The position numbers and the translations under genes were made by a program. The notes beneath the pieces were generated by a model that did no database searches, was not told where the DNA came from, and saw only the letters and a list, made by a program, of their open reading frames with translations. Positions 1-7,177 of a stretch of 62,675 bases of DNA are shown here, piece by piece; positions within the stretch are counted from its first letter, which is position 1; each line of letters starts with the position of its first letter. The stretch is from an uncultured Lysobacterales bacterium (GTDB lineage: Bacteria; Pseudomonadota; Gammaproteobacteria; Xanthomonadales; SZUA-36), in the NCBI GenBank assembly GCA_937927755.1, contig CALBDB010000059.1, forward strand, positions 1 through 62,675, given 5' to 3'.

Positions 1-28
1 TGCCTGAGCGTAGTGCAAATCTGAGCCA

Positions 29-54
29 ATCGCGACGCGAGCGTCGCTCCTACA
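29..54 (-). repeat. REP unit A (single copy at window edge)
   Basis: On the minus strand this reads TGTAGGAGCGACG followed by CGTCGCGAT. GCGACGC and GCGTCGC form a 7-bp inverted repeat with almost no loop. The same sequence recurs at 892, 1956, 11746 and 29279. It matches the general form of REP elements (a conserved GTAGGAGCG head followed by a palindrome) in Pseudomonas and Xanthomonadales. It lies just past the 3' end of the methyltransferase gene, where REPs usually sit. Confidence 0.75.
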
Positions 55-63
55 TCTAAGCCA

Positions 64-813
64 TTAAGGCTTGATGAACTTCAGGGTCCAGCGATCTGTA
101 TTGCCGGTGACCGTCTTACGGCCAACTTCATAACGAAGTTCGTCATCAGGCCTGAAATGCAGGTCTGAAAAATCTACAAATTCGAACCCTGCAGCCTCTA
201 TTTCGTGGATGGCCAGAACCGGATCGATGCGGCGGCGGTTTTCACTGTTATCCTGTTCCATGTGGCGGCGGGTGTGATCAACCACGGCGTAAACACCACC
301 GGACTTCAGCGCATCGAATGCCGCCTTGTTCATGGCTGCACGACCCTCGGCATCAAAATTGTGATAGTTACGGAATGTCAGCACCATGTCGGCACCAGTC
401 ACTCCAAATCCTTCAGTCTCAAGGGTGTATTGGCGTGCGCCCTCTTTCCGGTAGACCTTTGAATCCTCAGCCACGATATTCATGGCTTCAAAGCCGGGTT
501 TGCCTGCCAGTCTCTCGGAAATACGGCCCGTACCCAGGGCTGCGTAATATTCACCTTTTTCCTTCATGACCGGTGCCAGCAGTTTTGTATACCAGCCCCC
601 ACCGGGGAGCAACTCAATAATCTTCATATCATCACGCAAACCGAAGAATTTCAAGGTGTTGACCGGGCGGCGGTTACGGTCACGCTCTTTCTCAGCATCA
701 GTCCTGATATCGGAAGCAATGGCTGTTTTCAGCTTGGCCTCAACAGCCTCAAAATCATCGGCAAATGCCATGCCGGCAGAAAGCATTAACAATACGGCAA
801 GTAAATATTTCAT
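64..813 (-). CDS. Secreted class I SAM-dependent methyltransferase-like protein (COG4798 type)
   Basis: The predicted product is 249 residues, read from the ATG at 813; a longer frame to 858 exists. The 813 start places a clean signal peptide at the N-terminus (MKYLLAV...AFA, cleavage near residue 18). The mature part has a Rossmann methyltransferase signature: IIELLPGGGWYT followed by an aromatic-rich TKLLAP helix, where the usual acidic GxGxG loop has the LLPGGG form. TFRNYHNF and VYAVVDHTRR lie further on. This pattern is typical of COG4798 'predicted methyltransferases', which carry export signals; their substrate is unknown. It looks monocistronic, and a REP array separates it from the DnaJ gene upstream. 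Family assignment is fairly secure. Catalytic activity in the periplasm is not established for the family. Confidence 0.8.
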   Translation of the reverse strand: MKYLLAVLLMLSAGMAFADDFEAVEAKLKTAIASDIRTDAEKERDRNRRPVNTLKFFGLRDDMKIIELLPGGGWYTKLLAPVMKEKGEYYAALGTGRISERLAGKPGFEAMNIVAEDSKVYRKEGARQYTLETEGFGVTGADMVLTFRNYHNFDAEGRAAMNKAAFDALKSGGVYAVVDHTRRHMEQDNSENRRRIDPVLAIHEIEAAGFEFVDFSDLHFRPDDELRYEVGRKTVTGNTDRWTLKFIKP

Positions 814-891
814 CGGAACTCCATGTAATTCAGTTGTAAGAATGCGGAATGCAAGCATATAGGATTGATGCGCTTCTGCAAACCGCCGCCC

Positions 892-992
892 TGTAGGAGC
901 GACGTGCTCGTCGCGATGCTCTTTTCAACATTATCGCGACCAGCTTCGCCGATCGCTCCAACAGGGAATACGCCGCAGGACGCGTCTGCCAC
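892..992. repeat. Three-unit REP/BIME array, copy 1
   Basis: Three units lie in a fixed order. Unit A is forward (892-917, TGTAGGAGCGACGTGCTCG...). Unit A' is inverted (933-963, ATCGCGACCAGCTTCGCC...). Unit B is at 971-992 (CGCCGCAGGACGCG...CTGCCAC). The same order, spacing and sequence types recur at 1956-2070 and 29279-29388. The facing A and A' units can form a long cruciform, as in BIMEs. The array fills the gap between the DnaJ stop and the methyltransferase start. Confidence 0.75.
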
Positions 993-999
993 GGTGGAT

Positions 1000-1941
1000 T
1001 CAGGCGCTCACCATGTTTGCACGGGGGTCAAAGTCGAGTTCTTCCTGCATTTTCCGGTAAATGTCGCGGGTTTTTTCGTTATCTGCGGGCGGTAGCGCAA
1101 TTTGCAGTACGACATAAAGATCTCCCGGAGATTTTGCCGGGATACCGCGGCTCTTTAATCTAAGTTTCTTGCCGGCTTTCGAATTTGCCGGAATCTTGAG
1201 ATCAATGGCGCCGGATGGGGTTGGAACTTTGACCTTCGCACCCAGGGCAGCCTCCCACGGCGCCAGCGGCAAATCCAGGTAGATATCGGCGCCTTCGACA
1301 CGGTAGTAACGATGTGGTTTGAAACTCACTTCGAGAAAGAGATCTCCCGCCTTGCCGCCGCCCATACCTGCTGAGCCCTGTCCTCCCAACCGGATTTGCT
1401 GGCCCTGTCGGATGCCTTTTGGAATACGCACCTTTAAGGTCCGGTTGCGGGTTGTCACGTGGCCGCCCGGGGTCACATCCGGCACCTTCAAAGTGATTGA
1501 GCGGCTTGCGCCTTTAAAGCTGTCTTCAAGGTCAATCAGGATCCTGGCATGATTGTCTTCGCCCTGCCTCTGAAATGCACGGCTGCCACCACCGGCACCC
1601 CTTGCCTGGCCGAACAATGACTCAAAAAAATCGCTGAAGCCGTGCTGGTCACCCCCCGGAGGTCTGCCGTGAAACTCAAAGCCGGTATCCCATCCGGGTG
1701 GCGGACGGAATTCCTGTTGTGCTTTCCAGTTTGATCCCAACTGGTCATAGGCAGCGCGTTTTTCCGGGTCGCTGAGCACCTCGTTGGCTTCGCCGACTTC
1801 CTTGAACTTTAATTCTGCATCGGGTTCCTTGCTGACGTCGGGGTGATACTTTCGCGCCAGTTTACGATAGGCGCGCTTGACCTCATCCTGCGTGGCATTG
1901 CGGTTGACGCCCATTGTCTTGTAATAATCTTTATATTCCAT
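1000..1941 (-). CDS. cbpA: DnaJ-class molecular chaperone, CbpA type
   Basis: This 313-residue Hsp40 co-chaperone stimulates the ATPase of DnaK; CbpA proteins also bind curved DNA. The J domain covers residues 1-70 with the catalytic HPD motif (KYHPDVSK, about residue 33). A Gly/Phe-rich linker follows ([14 protein letters not shown], about 105-120). The C-terminal substrate-binding beta domains begin near residue 130 with [12 protein letters not shown]. There is no CxxCxGxG zinc finger, which separates it from DnaJ proper and fits CbpA (usually about 306 residues). The ATG at 1941 follows AAAAAGG at good spacing. It stands alone between two REP arrays. The gene symbol rests on domain layout only. 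Confidence 0.88.
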   Translation of the reverse strand: MEYKDYYKTMGVNRNATQDEVKRAYRKLARKYHPDVSKEPDAELKFKEVGEANEVLSDPEKRAAYDQLGSNWKAQQEFRPPPGWDTGFEFHGRPPGGDQHGFSDFFESLFGQARGAGGGSRAFQRQGEDNHARILIDLEDSFKGASRSITLKVPDVTPGGHVTTRNRTLKVRIPKGIRQGQQIRLGGQGSAGMGGGKAGDLFLEVSFKPHRYYRVEGADIYLDLPLAPWEAALGAKVKVPTPSGAIDLKIPANSKAGKKLRLKSRGIPAKSPGDLYVVLQIALPPADNEKTRDIYRKMQEELDFDPRANMVSA

Positions 1942-1955
1942 TATTGGCCTTTTTA

Positions 1956-2070
1956 TGTAGGAGCGATGCTTGCGTCGCCATTCTCCAAGCTATATGCGAA
2001 CCTGAAACGACCGCGACCGGCTGCGCTGATCGCTCCTACACCATAATCGCCGCGGGACGCGCCTCCCACA
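1956..2070. repeat. Three-unit REP/BIME array, copy 2
   Basis: It has the same A (1956-1980), inverted A' (2010-2040) and B (2045-2070, AATCGCCGCGGGACGCGCC) architecture as copy 1. It lies between the DnaJ start and the stop of the next minus-strand gene. The B unit contains the palindrome CGCG-GGA-CGCG. Two arrays within 1.2 kb flank the DnaJ gene almost exactly. Confidence 0.78.
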
Positions 2071-2081
2071 CCCACAATGGG

Positions 2082-2474
2082 TCATTGCAATTTTTCTTTG
2101 GGCTTGTATGTTGCGGCTTCCTCGCGGGTGAGTTGCTCAACGCGCAAGGTCCAGTTTGCCAGGCTCGAGTCGACCTTGAACATGAATTTGCCGCCCTCGG
2201 TAAACAACTTTACGCCGTTATCGACATACTTGGTCGTGACAATCTTGCCTACATGCTCATTAAGGGGTGCGGTAGCCAGATTTACATTGACCGCCATTTG
2301 CCCCGGATAGTCGCCGCTTACACGCCAATCAACAATCCATGGCGCTTTTACCTCGAAAGATCCGGTCGACTTGCTGCTGGAACCTTTGAACTCAACGATC
2401 AGTTCTTTACTGCTGGCCGCGGAAGAGAAACACGTTGCTGTAAACACTAAAAAAATAACGAGAAACCTGTTCAT
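2082..2474 (-). CDS. Small exported protein of unknown function
   Basis: The product is 130 residues. The ATG at 2474 is chosen because AGGAGAATCAG sits directly before it; a frame reaching 2504 has no such site. Residues 1-20 are a signal peptide (MNRFLVIFLVF...SAAS). The mature part has alternating beta-like stretches (IVDWRVSGDYPG, MAVNVNLATAPL, GKFMFKVDSSLANWTLRVEQL), consistent with a small beta-sandwich. I do not recognise the family. It is divergent from the SLC13 transporter gene and shares its 160-bp upstream region, so the two may be co-regulated, but nothing else shows that. Confidence 0.75.
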   Translation of the reverse strand: MNRFLVIFLVFTATCFSSAASSKELIVEFKGSSSKSTGSFEVKAPWIVDWRVSGDYPGQMAVNVNLATAPLNEHVGKIVTTKYVDNGVKLFTEGGKFMFKVDSSLANWTLRVEQLTREEAATYKPKEKLQ

Positions 2475-2518
2475 CTGATTCTCCTGGGTTTTGTTGGCAA
2501 CCACATTGTTGCACAGCG

Positions 2519-2547
2519 TTGCAAAAACGTATGCTACTGGAATAATT
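2519..2547 (+). promoter_or_regulatory. Candidate sigma-70 promoter for the SLC13 gene
   Basis: TTGCAA (2519-2524) and AATAAT (2541-2546) are 16 bp apart and lie about 90 bp before the transporter start. The -10 box matches five of six consensus bases; the -35 box matches four. The call rests on sequence match alone. Confidence 0.35.
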
Positions 2548-2635
2548 ATAGTAAATAGAGCAGGCTATTACTTCGCGGTTTTATGGCAAAGATACCCTGG
2601 GAACCGCGCCTTTTCTCCAATTTCGGAACAGGACC

Positions 2636-4414
2636 ATGACGGATCAGACTATTCTTTTTATCCTGCTCTTCTTTGTTTTCGCATTGCTTATTTGGGGCCG
2701 TTGGCGCTATGACCTGGTTGCATTTTCCGCCTTGTTGATCGCTGCGTTCACCGGGGTTGTACCAACCGATGAAGTATTTTCAGGCTTTGGACACCCTGCC
2801 GTTGTGGTTATTGCACTGGTCCTGATCGTCAGCCGTGGCCTGTCCAATTCCGGGGTAATTGAACTCCTTTCCCGTCATTTGCTGGACGCTTCACGCAAAC
2901 TGGGTGCGCATATCGGCATTATGGCGGGTTTCGCCGCTGTGCTTTCCGCGATTATGAACAATGTGGCGGCCCTGGCGCTGCTGATGCCACTGGATATGCA
3001 GGCTGCATCAAAAGCCAAACGCAGCCCGGCCCTGAGCCTGATGCCGCTTTCCTTCGCCTCGATCCTGGGAGGAATGATTACCCTGATCGGTACACCACCC
3101 AATATCGTGATCGCGGAATATCGCGGCAGCGTCATGGGTGAGCCTTACAGGATGTTTGATTTTGCCCCGGTGGGTCTTGCCGTCGCCATCGTCGGTGTAG
3201 CATATGTTGCGCTGATAGGCTGGCGCCTGATCCCGGTCGAGCGCGGCAAACACAACAGTGCTGAGGAACTGTCACATCTCGGGGATTATCTTGCCGAGGT
3301 CACGGTGACCGAAGCTTCCCCGGCAATAGGGCAAAAAGTCCGGGACATGGACGAAATTGCCCTGGAGAACGACGTCGAAATCGTTGGTCTTGTCAGGCGT
3401 GGTGAACGTCAGCCGGGAATGGCCCGGCGCGTCGAAATCCGCAAAAACGATGTACTGGTGCTGAAATCAAAACCGGAAGGGATCGAAAGTATTGTCGGTG
3501 CACTGAAACTTAAATATGCCGGAAAAAACAACAAGGACGATGGCGTATTTGCCGCCGCCGATTCCTCATTGCTGGAGATCGTCGTACCACAAGGAGCGAG
3601 GATTGAAGGCCGTTCAGCCCAGTCGTTGCGACTGATGTACCGGCACGGTGTCACCCTGCTCGGGGTCTCCCGCCAGGGTAAACGGTTTACCAAGAGGGTA
3701 CAGGAACTGGAAATCCAGGCTGGTGATATTCTGCTGCTAATGGGCAACAATGAAAAGCTGGACGATATCGCCGGCTGGCTGGGTTGCCTTCCTTTGAAAG
3801 AGCGCGGCCTGGAGCTCAAACAACGCCGGAAAGCCGGCTTGGCTGTTTTGTTTTTTGGTGGTGCCGTGATGCTGGCGAGTACCGGTGTGGTGTATTTGCC
3901 GGTCGCGCTCGGCCTGTCAGTGGTGCTTATGGTATTGACCGGCATCATCCCGGTCAGGCAATTGTATGAATCGGTCGAATGGTCGGTGATCGTGCTGCTT
4001 GGCTCAATGATCCCTATCGGCGTCGCACTGGAGACCAGTGGCGGCACCGGCCTGATCGCTTCGGGTATTGTCAATGCCGCCTCGGACCTGTCACCCGCCG
4101 CCGTCCTGGTCATCCTGATGATTGTAACGATGACGCTTTCTGACGTAATGAATAATGTCGCCACCGCCGTAATCGCCGCACCCGTCGCAGTAAATATCGC
4201 CAACACACTGGGCGTCAACCCGGACCCTTTCCTGATGAGCGTAGCCGTGGCGGCAAGTTGTGCGTTCCTGACGCCTATCGGACACAAAAACAACACCCTG
4301 ATCATGGGCCCCGGTGGATACCGGTTCGGAGACTACTGGCGCATGGGCTTGCCGTTAGAGATATTGGTGATCGCGATTGGTGTGCCGATGATCTTGTGGG
4401 TTTGGCCCCTGTAA
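2636..4414 (+). CDS. SLC13/DASS-type permease with two internal RCK_C (TrkA-C) domains
   Basis: This 592-residue inner-membrane ion-coupled anion transporter belongs to the SLC13/ArsB-NhaD superfamily. The N-terminal half has about five hydrophobic helices and the family-like NNVAALALLMP and IGTPPNIVI motifs. Residues about 215-385 form a soluble insert with two RCK_C repeats (VRDMDEIALENDVEIVGLVR; AQSLRLMYRHGVTLLGVSR). The C-terminal half repeats the fold with SDVMNNVATAVIAAP and FLTPIGHKNNTLIMGPGGY. Such proteins carry sulfate, dicarboxylates or related anions; the substrate cannot be read here. The ATG follows ACAGGACC. The gene is monocistronic, divergent from a small exported protein. 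Confidence 0.88.
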   Translation: MTDQTILFILLFFVFALLIWGRWRYDLVAFSALLIAAFTGVVPTDEVFSGFGHPAVVVIALVLIVSRGLSNSGVIELLSRHLLDASRKLGAHIGIMAGFAAVLSAIMNNVAALALLMPLDMQAASKAKRSPALSLMPLSFASILGGMITLIGTPPNIVIAEYRGSVMGEPYRMFDFAPVGLAVAIVGVAYVALIGWRLIPVERGKHNSAEELSHLGDYLAEVTVTEASPAIGQKVRDMDEIALENDVEIVGLVRRGERQPGMARRVEIRKNDVLVLKSKPEGIESIVGALKLKYAGKNNKDDGVFAAADSSLLEIVVPQGARIEGRSAQSLRLMYRHGVTLLGVSRQGKRFTKRVQELEIQAGDILLLMGNNEKLDDIAGWLGCLPLKERGLELKQRRKAGLAVLFFGGAVMLASTGVVYLPVALGLSVVLMVLTGIIPVRQLYESVEWSVIVLLGSMIPIGVALETSGGTGLIASGIVNAASDLSPAAVLVILMIVTMTLSDVMNNVATAVIAAPVAVNIANTLGVNPDPFLMSVAVAASCAFLTPIGHKNNTLIMGPGGYRFGDYWRMGLPLEILVIAIGVPMILWVWPL

Positions 4415-4847
4415 TCAACAACCCAATGACAAGGAAGAGTTTTTGAAAAATGCCCCCGGCCCCGGTGTTTCTTGATTAGTTTTTACCTTTACCTTCACGT
4501 TTACGTTTACCGTTATTTCCGTTGTCGCCAAGTTCCATCAAGCTGATCGATGAGCCACCACCGTTGCCATTACCAGCGCCAGCCATGCCGGTGCTTGCAC
4601 CGATCATTGTCAGAATCACCACCGTCAAAAACGTGAACACTGAATTGCTAAAGATGTTGATGCACCCCCAAAAAACTGCAAGGGGTGCACCAAGCATCAG
4701 GAGCACTCGTTGGTATGCTCCTGGACTGAATTCTAGCGGGCTACTGGTGAACGCTTGCTTAAAGTGACTTTAAGCTGCCGCTAAGATTAGATGAGATCAA
4801 GCTCTATCTGTAGGAGGGTTGTCGGGCAATTGAGTTTTTGACGCTCG
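4415..4847. other. 433-bp gap with two hairpins and one weak small ORF
   Basis: Two inverted repeats are visible: TGCACCCC (4661-4668) with GGGGTGCA (4682-4689), and GGAGCA (4700-4705) with TGCTCC (4716-4721). Both lie in the 5' part of the small minus-strand ORF described separately. A degenerate GTAGGAGGG at 4810 resembles a decayed REP head. The palindrome GACGCT/AGCGTC at 4840-4855 overlaps the YugP stop and has no T-run in the correct direction. Confidence 0.5.
4476..4706 (-). CDS. Doubtful small membrane-anchored Gly/Asn-rich protein
   Basis: The frame is 76 codons from the ATG at 4706. A shorter version from a GTG near 4642 would put one hydrophobic segment (FTFLTVVILTMIGA) right at the N-terminus. 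A Gly/Asn-rich stretch (GAGNGNGGGSS) and a very basic tail (KRKREGKGKN) follow. The hydrophobic start and charged end look like a short secreted or anchored protein. There is no good ribosome site before either start, and the 5' part overlaps two hairpins. I do not recognise it, and it may be non-coding. Confidence 0.35.
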   Translation of the reverse strand: MLLMLGAPLAVFWGCINIFSNSVFTFLTVVILTMIGASTGMAGAGNGNGGGSSISLMELGDNGNNGKRKREGKGKN

Positions 4848-5531
4848 CTAGCGTCTTAGCAGGGTCCACCAGCGGGCAATATTCAACAGGCTGGCAAGCG
4901 AGGCCGACAGGTAGGTCAGTGCAGCGGCCTTGAGCAAGCGCCTGGCGTGCGGTAGATCTACCGGTTTGAGGATTTTGTCTTTTTCCAGTATCGGCAGGGC
5001 ACGCGTAAAACTGGCATCCAGTTCAGTAGGCAGGGTCACCGCGTGTACCAGCGTGGTGGCGCCGAGGCTCATAAAACCGCCCAGTATCATCAGCAGGCTG
5101 ACCAACGGCGCCCGCGTGAGCAAACCTATTAACGGCGCCATCATCAGTATCCCTGCCCCCAGTTTTTCCACCGGGCGGGTCAGCTTGACCAGTTGGGTTC
5201 GAATCTTCAGGGGTGCAAAGCCGGTTGCGTCCTGGATCGCGTGACCGACCTCGTGTGCGGCTACGGTTATCGCGGTCAGGGATCGCCCGTTGAGTTTGTC
5301 AGGCGTCAGTCTTAGTGCCTTCTCAACGGGGTCGTAGTGGTCGCCCTCGTCTGTCTCTTCTACCCTGACGTGGCTGAGATCATTTTTGTCGAGCAGATAC
5401 CTCGCCAATTCCCCGCCGGTGCCTTCGTAACGGTCTTCCGGGCTGCTGTAGCGCAACATGACATTGCGTACCCACCAGCCAGGGCCGAAAATCAGGGCAA
5501 AAATCAATACCAAGGGTAAGAGCAGGTGCAT
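4848..5531 (-). CDS. Zinc-dependent membrane protease, YugP family
   Basis: The product is 227 residues, the family's usual length. An N-terminal membrane helix (residues 3-20, LLLPLVLIFALIFGPGWW) precedes a cytosolic metalloprotease domain. The HExxH zinc motif AAHEVGHAIQ is at residues 91-100 (His93, Glu94, His97). Two or three further hydrophobic segments follow (GAGILMMAPLIGLL, LLMILGGFMSLGATTLV). The C-terminal RRLLKAAALTYLSASLASLLNIARW is typical of PF04298 proteins. Natural substrates are unknown. It is a single gene with no obvious partner. Confidence 0.9.
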   Translation of the reverse strand: MHLLLPLVLIFALIFGPGWWVRNVMLRYSSPEDRYEGTGGELARYLLDKNDLSHVRVEETDEGDHYDPVEKALRLTPDKLNGRSLTAITVAAHEVGHAIQDATGFAPLKIRTQLVKLTRPVEKLGAGILMMAPLIGLLTRAPLVSLLMILGGFMSLGATTLVHAVTLPTELDASFTRALPILEKDKILKPVDLPHARRLLKAAALTYLSASLASLLNIARWWTLLRR

Positions 5532-5575
5532 GTTTGCATGATACCTTTAATCGGGGAATGGTTTAGAGAATTAGG

Positions 5576-5600
5576 AATCGCCGCGGGACGCGCCTCCCAT
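5576..5600. repeat. REP unit B, solitary
   Basis: AATCGCCGCGGGACGCGCCTCCCAT matches unit B of the BIME arrays nearly base for base. It lies between the YugP start and the stop of the FlgO/TPR gene. Confidence 0.7.
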
Positions 5601-5625
5601 AAGGGGGTTTTCCAGGAGCAAAAGG

Positions 5626-7035
5626 TTATTCGGGGAATGTCCTGATGATTTCATGGTAACGGGGGTGGTTGCGGATGTTGTCCAGATCGGAGTCGTGTTC
5701 AAGCCATTCACGGTTGATATTGCCCACCTTGATTATGCAGTTTTCAAGGCAATCCAGTGCGTGCTCCGTATCACCAGCCAGCGAGAAAAAGCAGGCGCCG
5801 TTGTACTGGATGATTGAATCCAGGGGCGCACTCTCCATCGAAGCCGCCATCCATTGTTTGGCCTCTTCCACCTGCCCGAGCCGCAACAGGGCGAAGGCGC
5901 CCATATTCAAGGCCCGGTTATCATCCGGCTTGAGCTCGAGCACGGCCCTGACACGCCTGATGCCTTCGCGGGTCACCTCAAGAGCCTTACCTTTTTTATT
6001 CAGGCTGGTATTGAGCTGCGCCTGCAACAGGACACTCTGGAAATCCTCCGGACGGACCCTTGATGCCCGCTCAAACAGCTTCAATGCCCGTTCGAGATCG
6101 CCTTCATGCACCTTTGTGCGGCCAAAGAAATACCAGGCTTCATATTTTTTTGGGTTCAAGCGGATGGCATTTTCAAACTCGACCTCTGCTTTAGCGTATT
6201 CCTGGTTCATGCAACAAACGATTCCGGATGAAATGTGTGAGCTGGTCAGGTTTGGCGCGAGTTCAAGCGCCCGCTCACTGGCGCGGGCGGCTTCTGCGAG
6301 GTTTACGTTACTGGCATTGAAGTACATATATTCAATACCATGGGAGTAGGCGACACTGGACCAGGCCCGGCCGTAATCCGGTTCAATCTCAATCGCCCGC
6401 TTGAACATCTGCCTGGCATAGACATTGTCCTGGGTGGTGTGCTTGGCGAATAAGGCCAGGCCACGAAGAAAAAAGTCATAGGCCTTCGGGTCCACCTGGT
6501 GGCGTATGACGTTGTAATCACTATCGAGGGCGACACCCAACGTGGTGCAAACCGAGTTCACGATATCATCATGGATATCAAAAACATCTTGCAGGCGCCG
6601 GTCGAATTCGCCGGACCATAGAATGGCCCCGGCTCCCGTATTGACAAGTTGCCCCTGTATTCGCAGATGATCGCCGCTTTTATCAACGCTGCCAAGCAGA
6701 ACACTTTGCACCTTCAGTTTCTTGCCAATTTCCTCGACATCCGCTTGTTCACCACCGAACTGGAAAGACATTATCCGCGCCGCAACCCTCAGCCGGGTAT
6801 ACCTGGTCAATGCATTCAGAATCTCTTCTGCAATCCCATAACAGAAGTATCCCTGCTTGCCCTGCTCGCTAGTATCTCTGAAAGGCAGCACGGCAATGGA
6901 AGGTGCGTCGGTATCACCGTCATCACCCTCGAAAGTGGATTCGATATGGTCGGAGGAAAAATAAGTCAGCGCGGCTTTTACAAGCTTGCGCTTTTTAAGC
7001 TGGGTCCAAATCCCATTGACTTGCGATTCAATCAT
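5626..7035 (-). CDS. TPR protein with FlgO/TolB-like N-terminal domain
   Basis: The product is 469 residues from the ATG at 7035, which follows AAAGGTACAGG; the frame extends to 7203 without a plausible start. It opens with IWTQLKKRKLVKAALTYF, the conserved lead-in of the many adenylate-cyclase/winged-helix proteins that pass into a membrane helix. Here that helix is missing and an acidic linker follows. Residues about 45-160 are the FlgO/TolB-like domain (SIAVLPFRDTSEQGKQGYFCYGIAEEI). TPR repeats fill about 180-460 (IEIEPDYGRAWSSVAYSHG, IRLNPKKYEAWYFFGRTKV). No cyclase or DNA-binding domain is present. It is probably a signalling or scaffold protein. It is divergent from the propeller gene. 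Confidence 0.78.
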   Translation of the reverse strand: MIESQVNGIWTQLKKRKLVKAALTYFSSDHIESTFEGDDGDTDAPSIAVLPFRDTSEQGKQGYFCYGIAEEILNALTRYTRLRVAARIMSFQFGGEQADVEEIGKKLKVQSVLLGSVDKSGDHLRIQGQLVNTGAGAILWSGEFDRRLQDVFDIHDDIVNSVCTTLGVALDSDYNVIRHQVDPKAYDFFLRGLALFAKHTTQDNVYARQMFKRAIEIEPDYGRAWSSVAYSHGIEYMYFNASNVNLAEAARASERALELAPNLTSSHISSGIVCCMNQEYAKAEVEFENAIRLNPKKYEAWYFFGRTKVHEGDLERALKLFERASRVRPEDFQSVLLQAQLNTSLNKKGKALEVTREGIRRVRAVLELKPDDNRALNMGAFALLRLGQVEEAKQWMAASMESAPLDSIIQYNGACFFSLAGDTEHALDCLENCIIKVGNINREWLEHDSDLDNIRNHPRYHEIIRTFPE

Positions 7036-7177
7036 TGCCTGTACCTTTGAACAAAGATACACCGGAACTGTTTTAATTGATATGCAGCGGATAGCGTAAG
7101 GCTCGCGCCACAAGCTTGTGCGCCGTGGCATTGTTTTGCGTAAAATGCGTGTTTCCCAACGCAACTGGAACTCAAAC

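Noticed and set aside
810-992. 60-codon frame spanning the first REP array
   Set aside because: It is a translation of REP palindromes, with no ribosome site or protein-like composition.
4840-4856. GACGCT/AGCGTC palindrome at the YugP stop as a terminator
   Set aside because: The T-run lies on the wrong side for the minus-strand gene.
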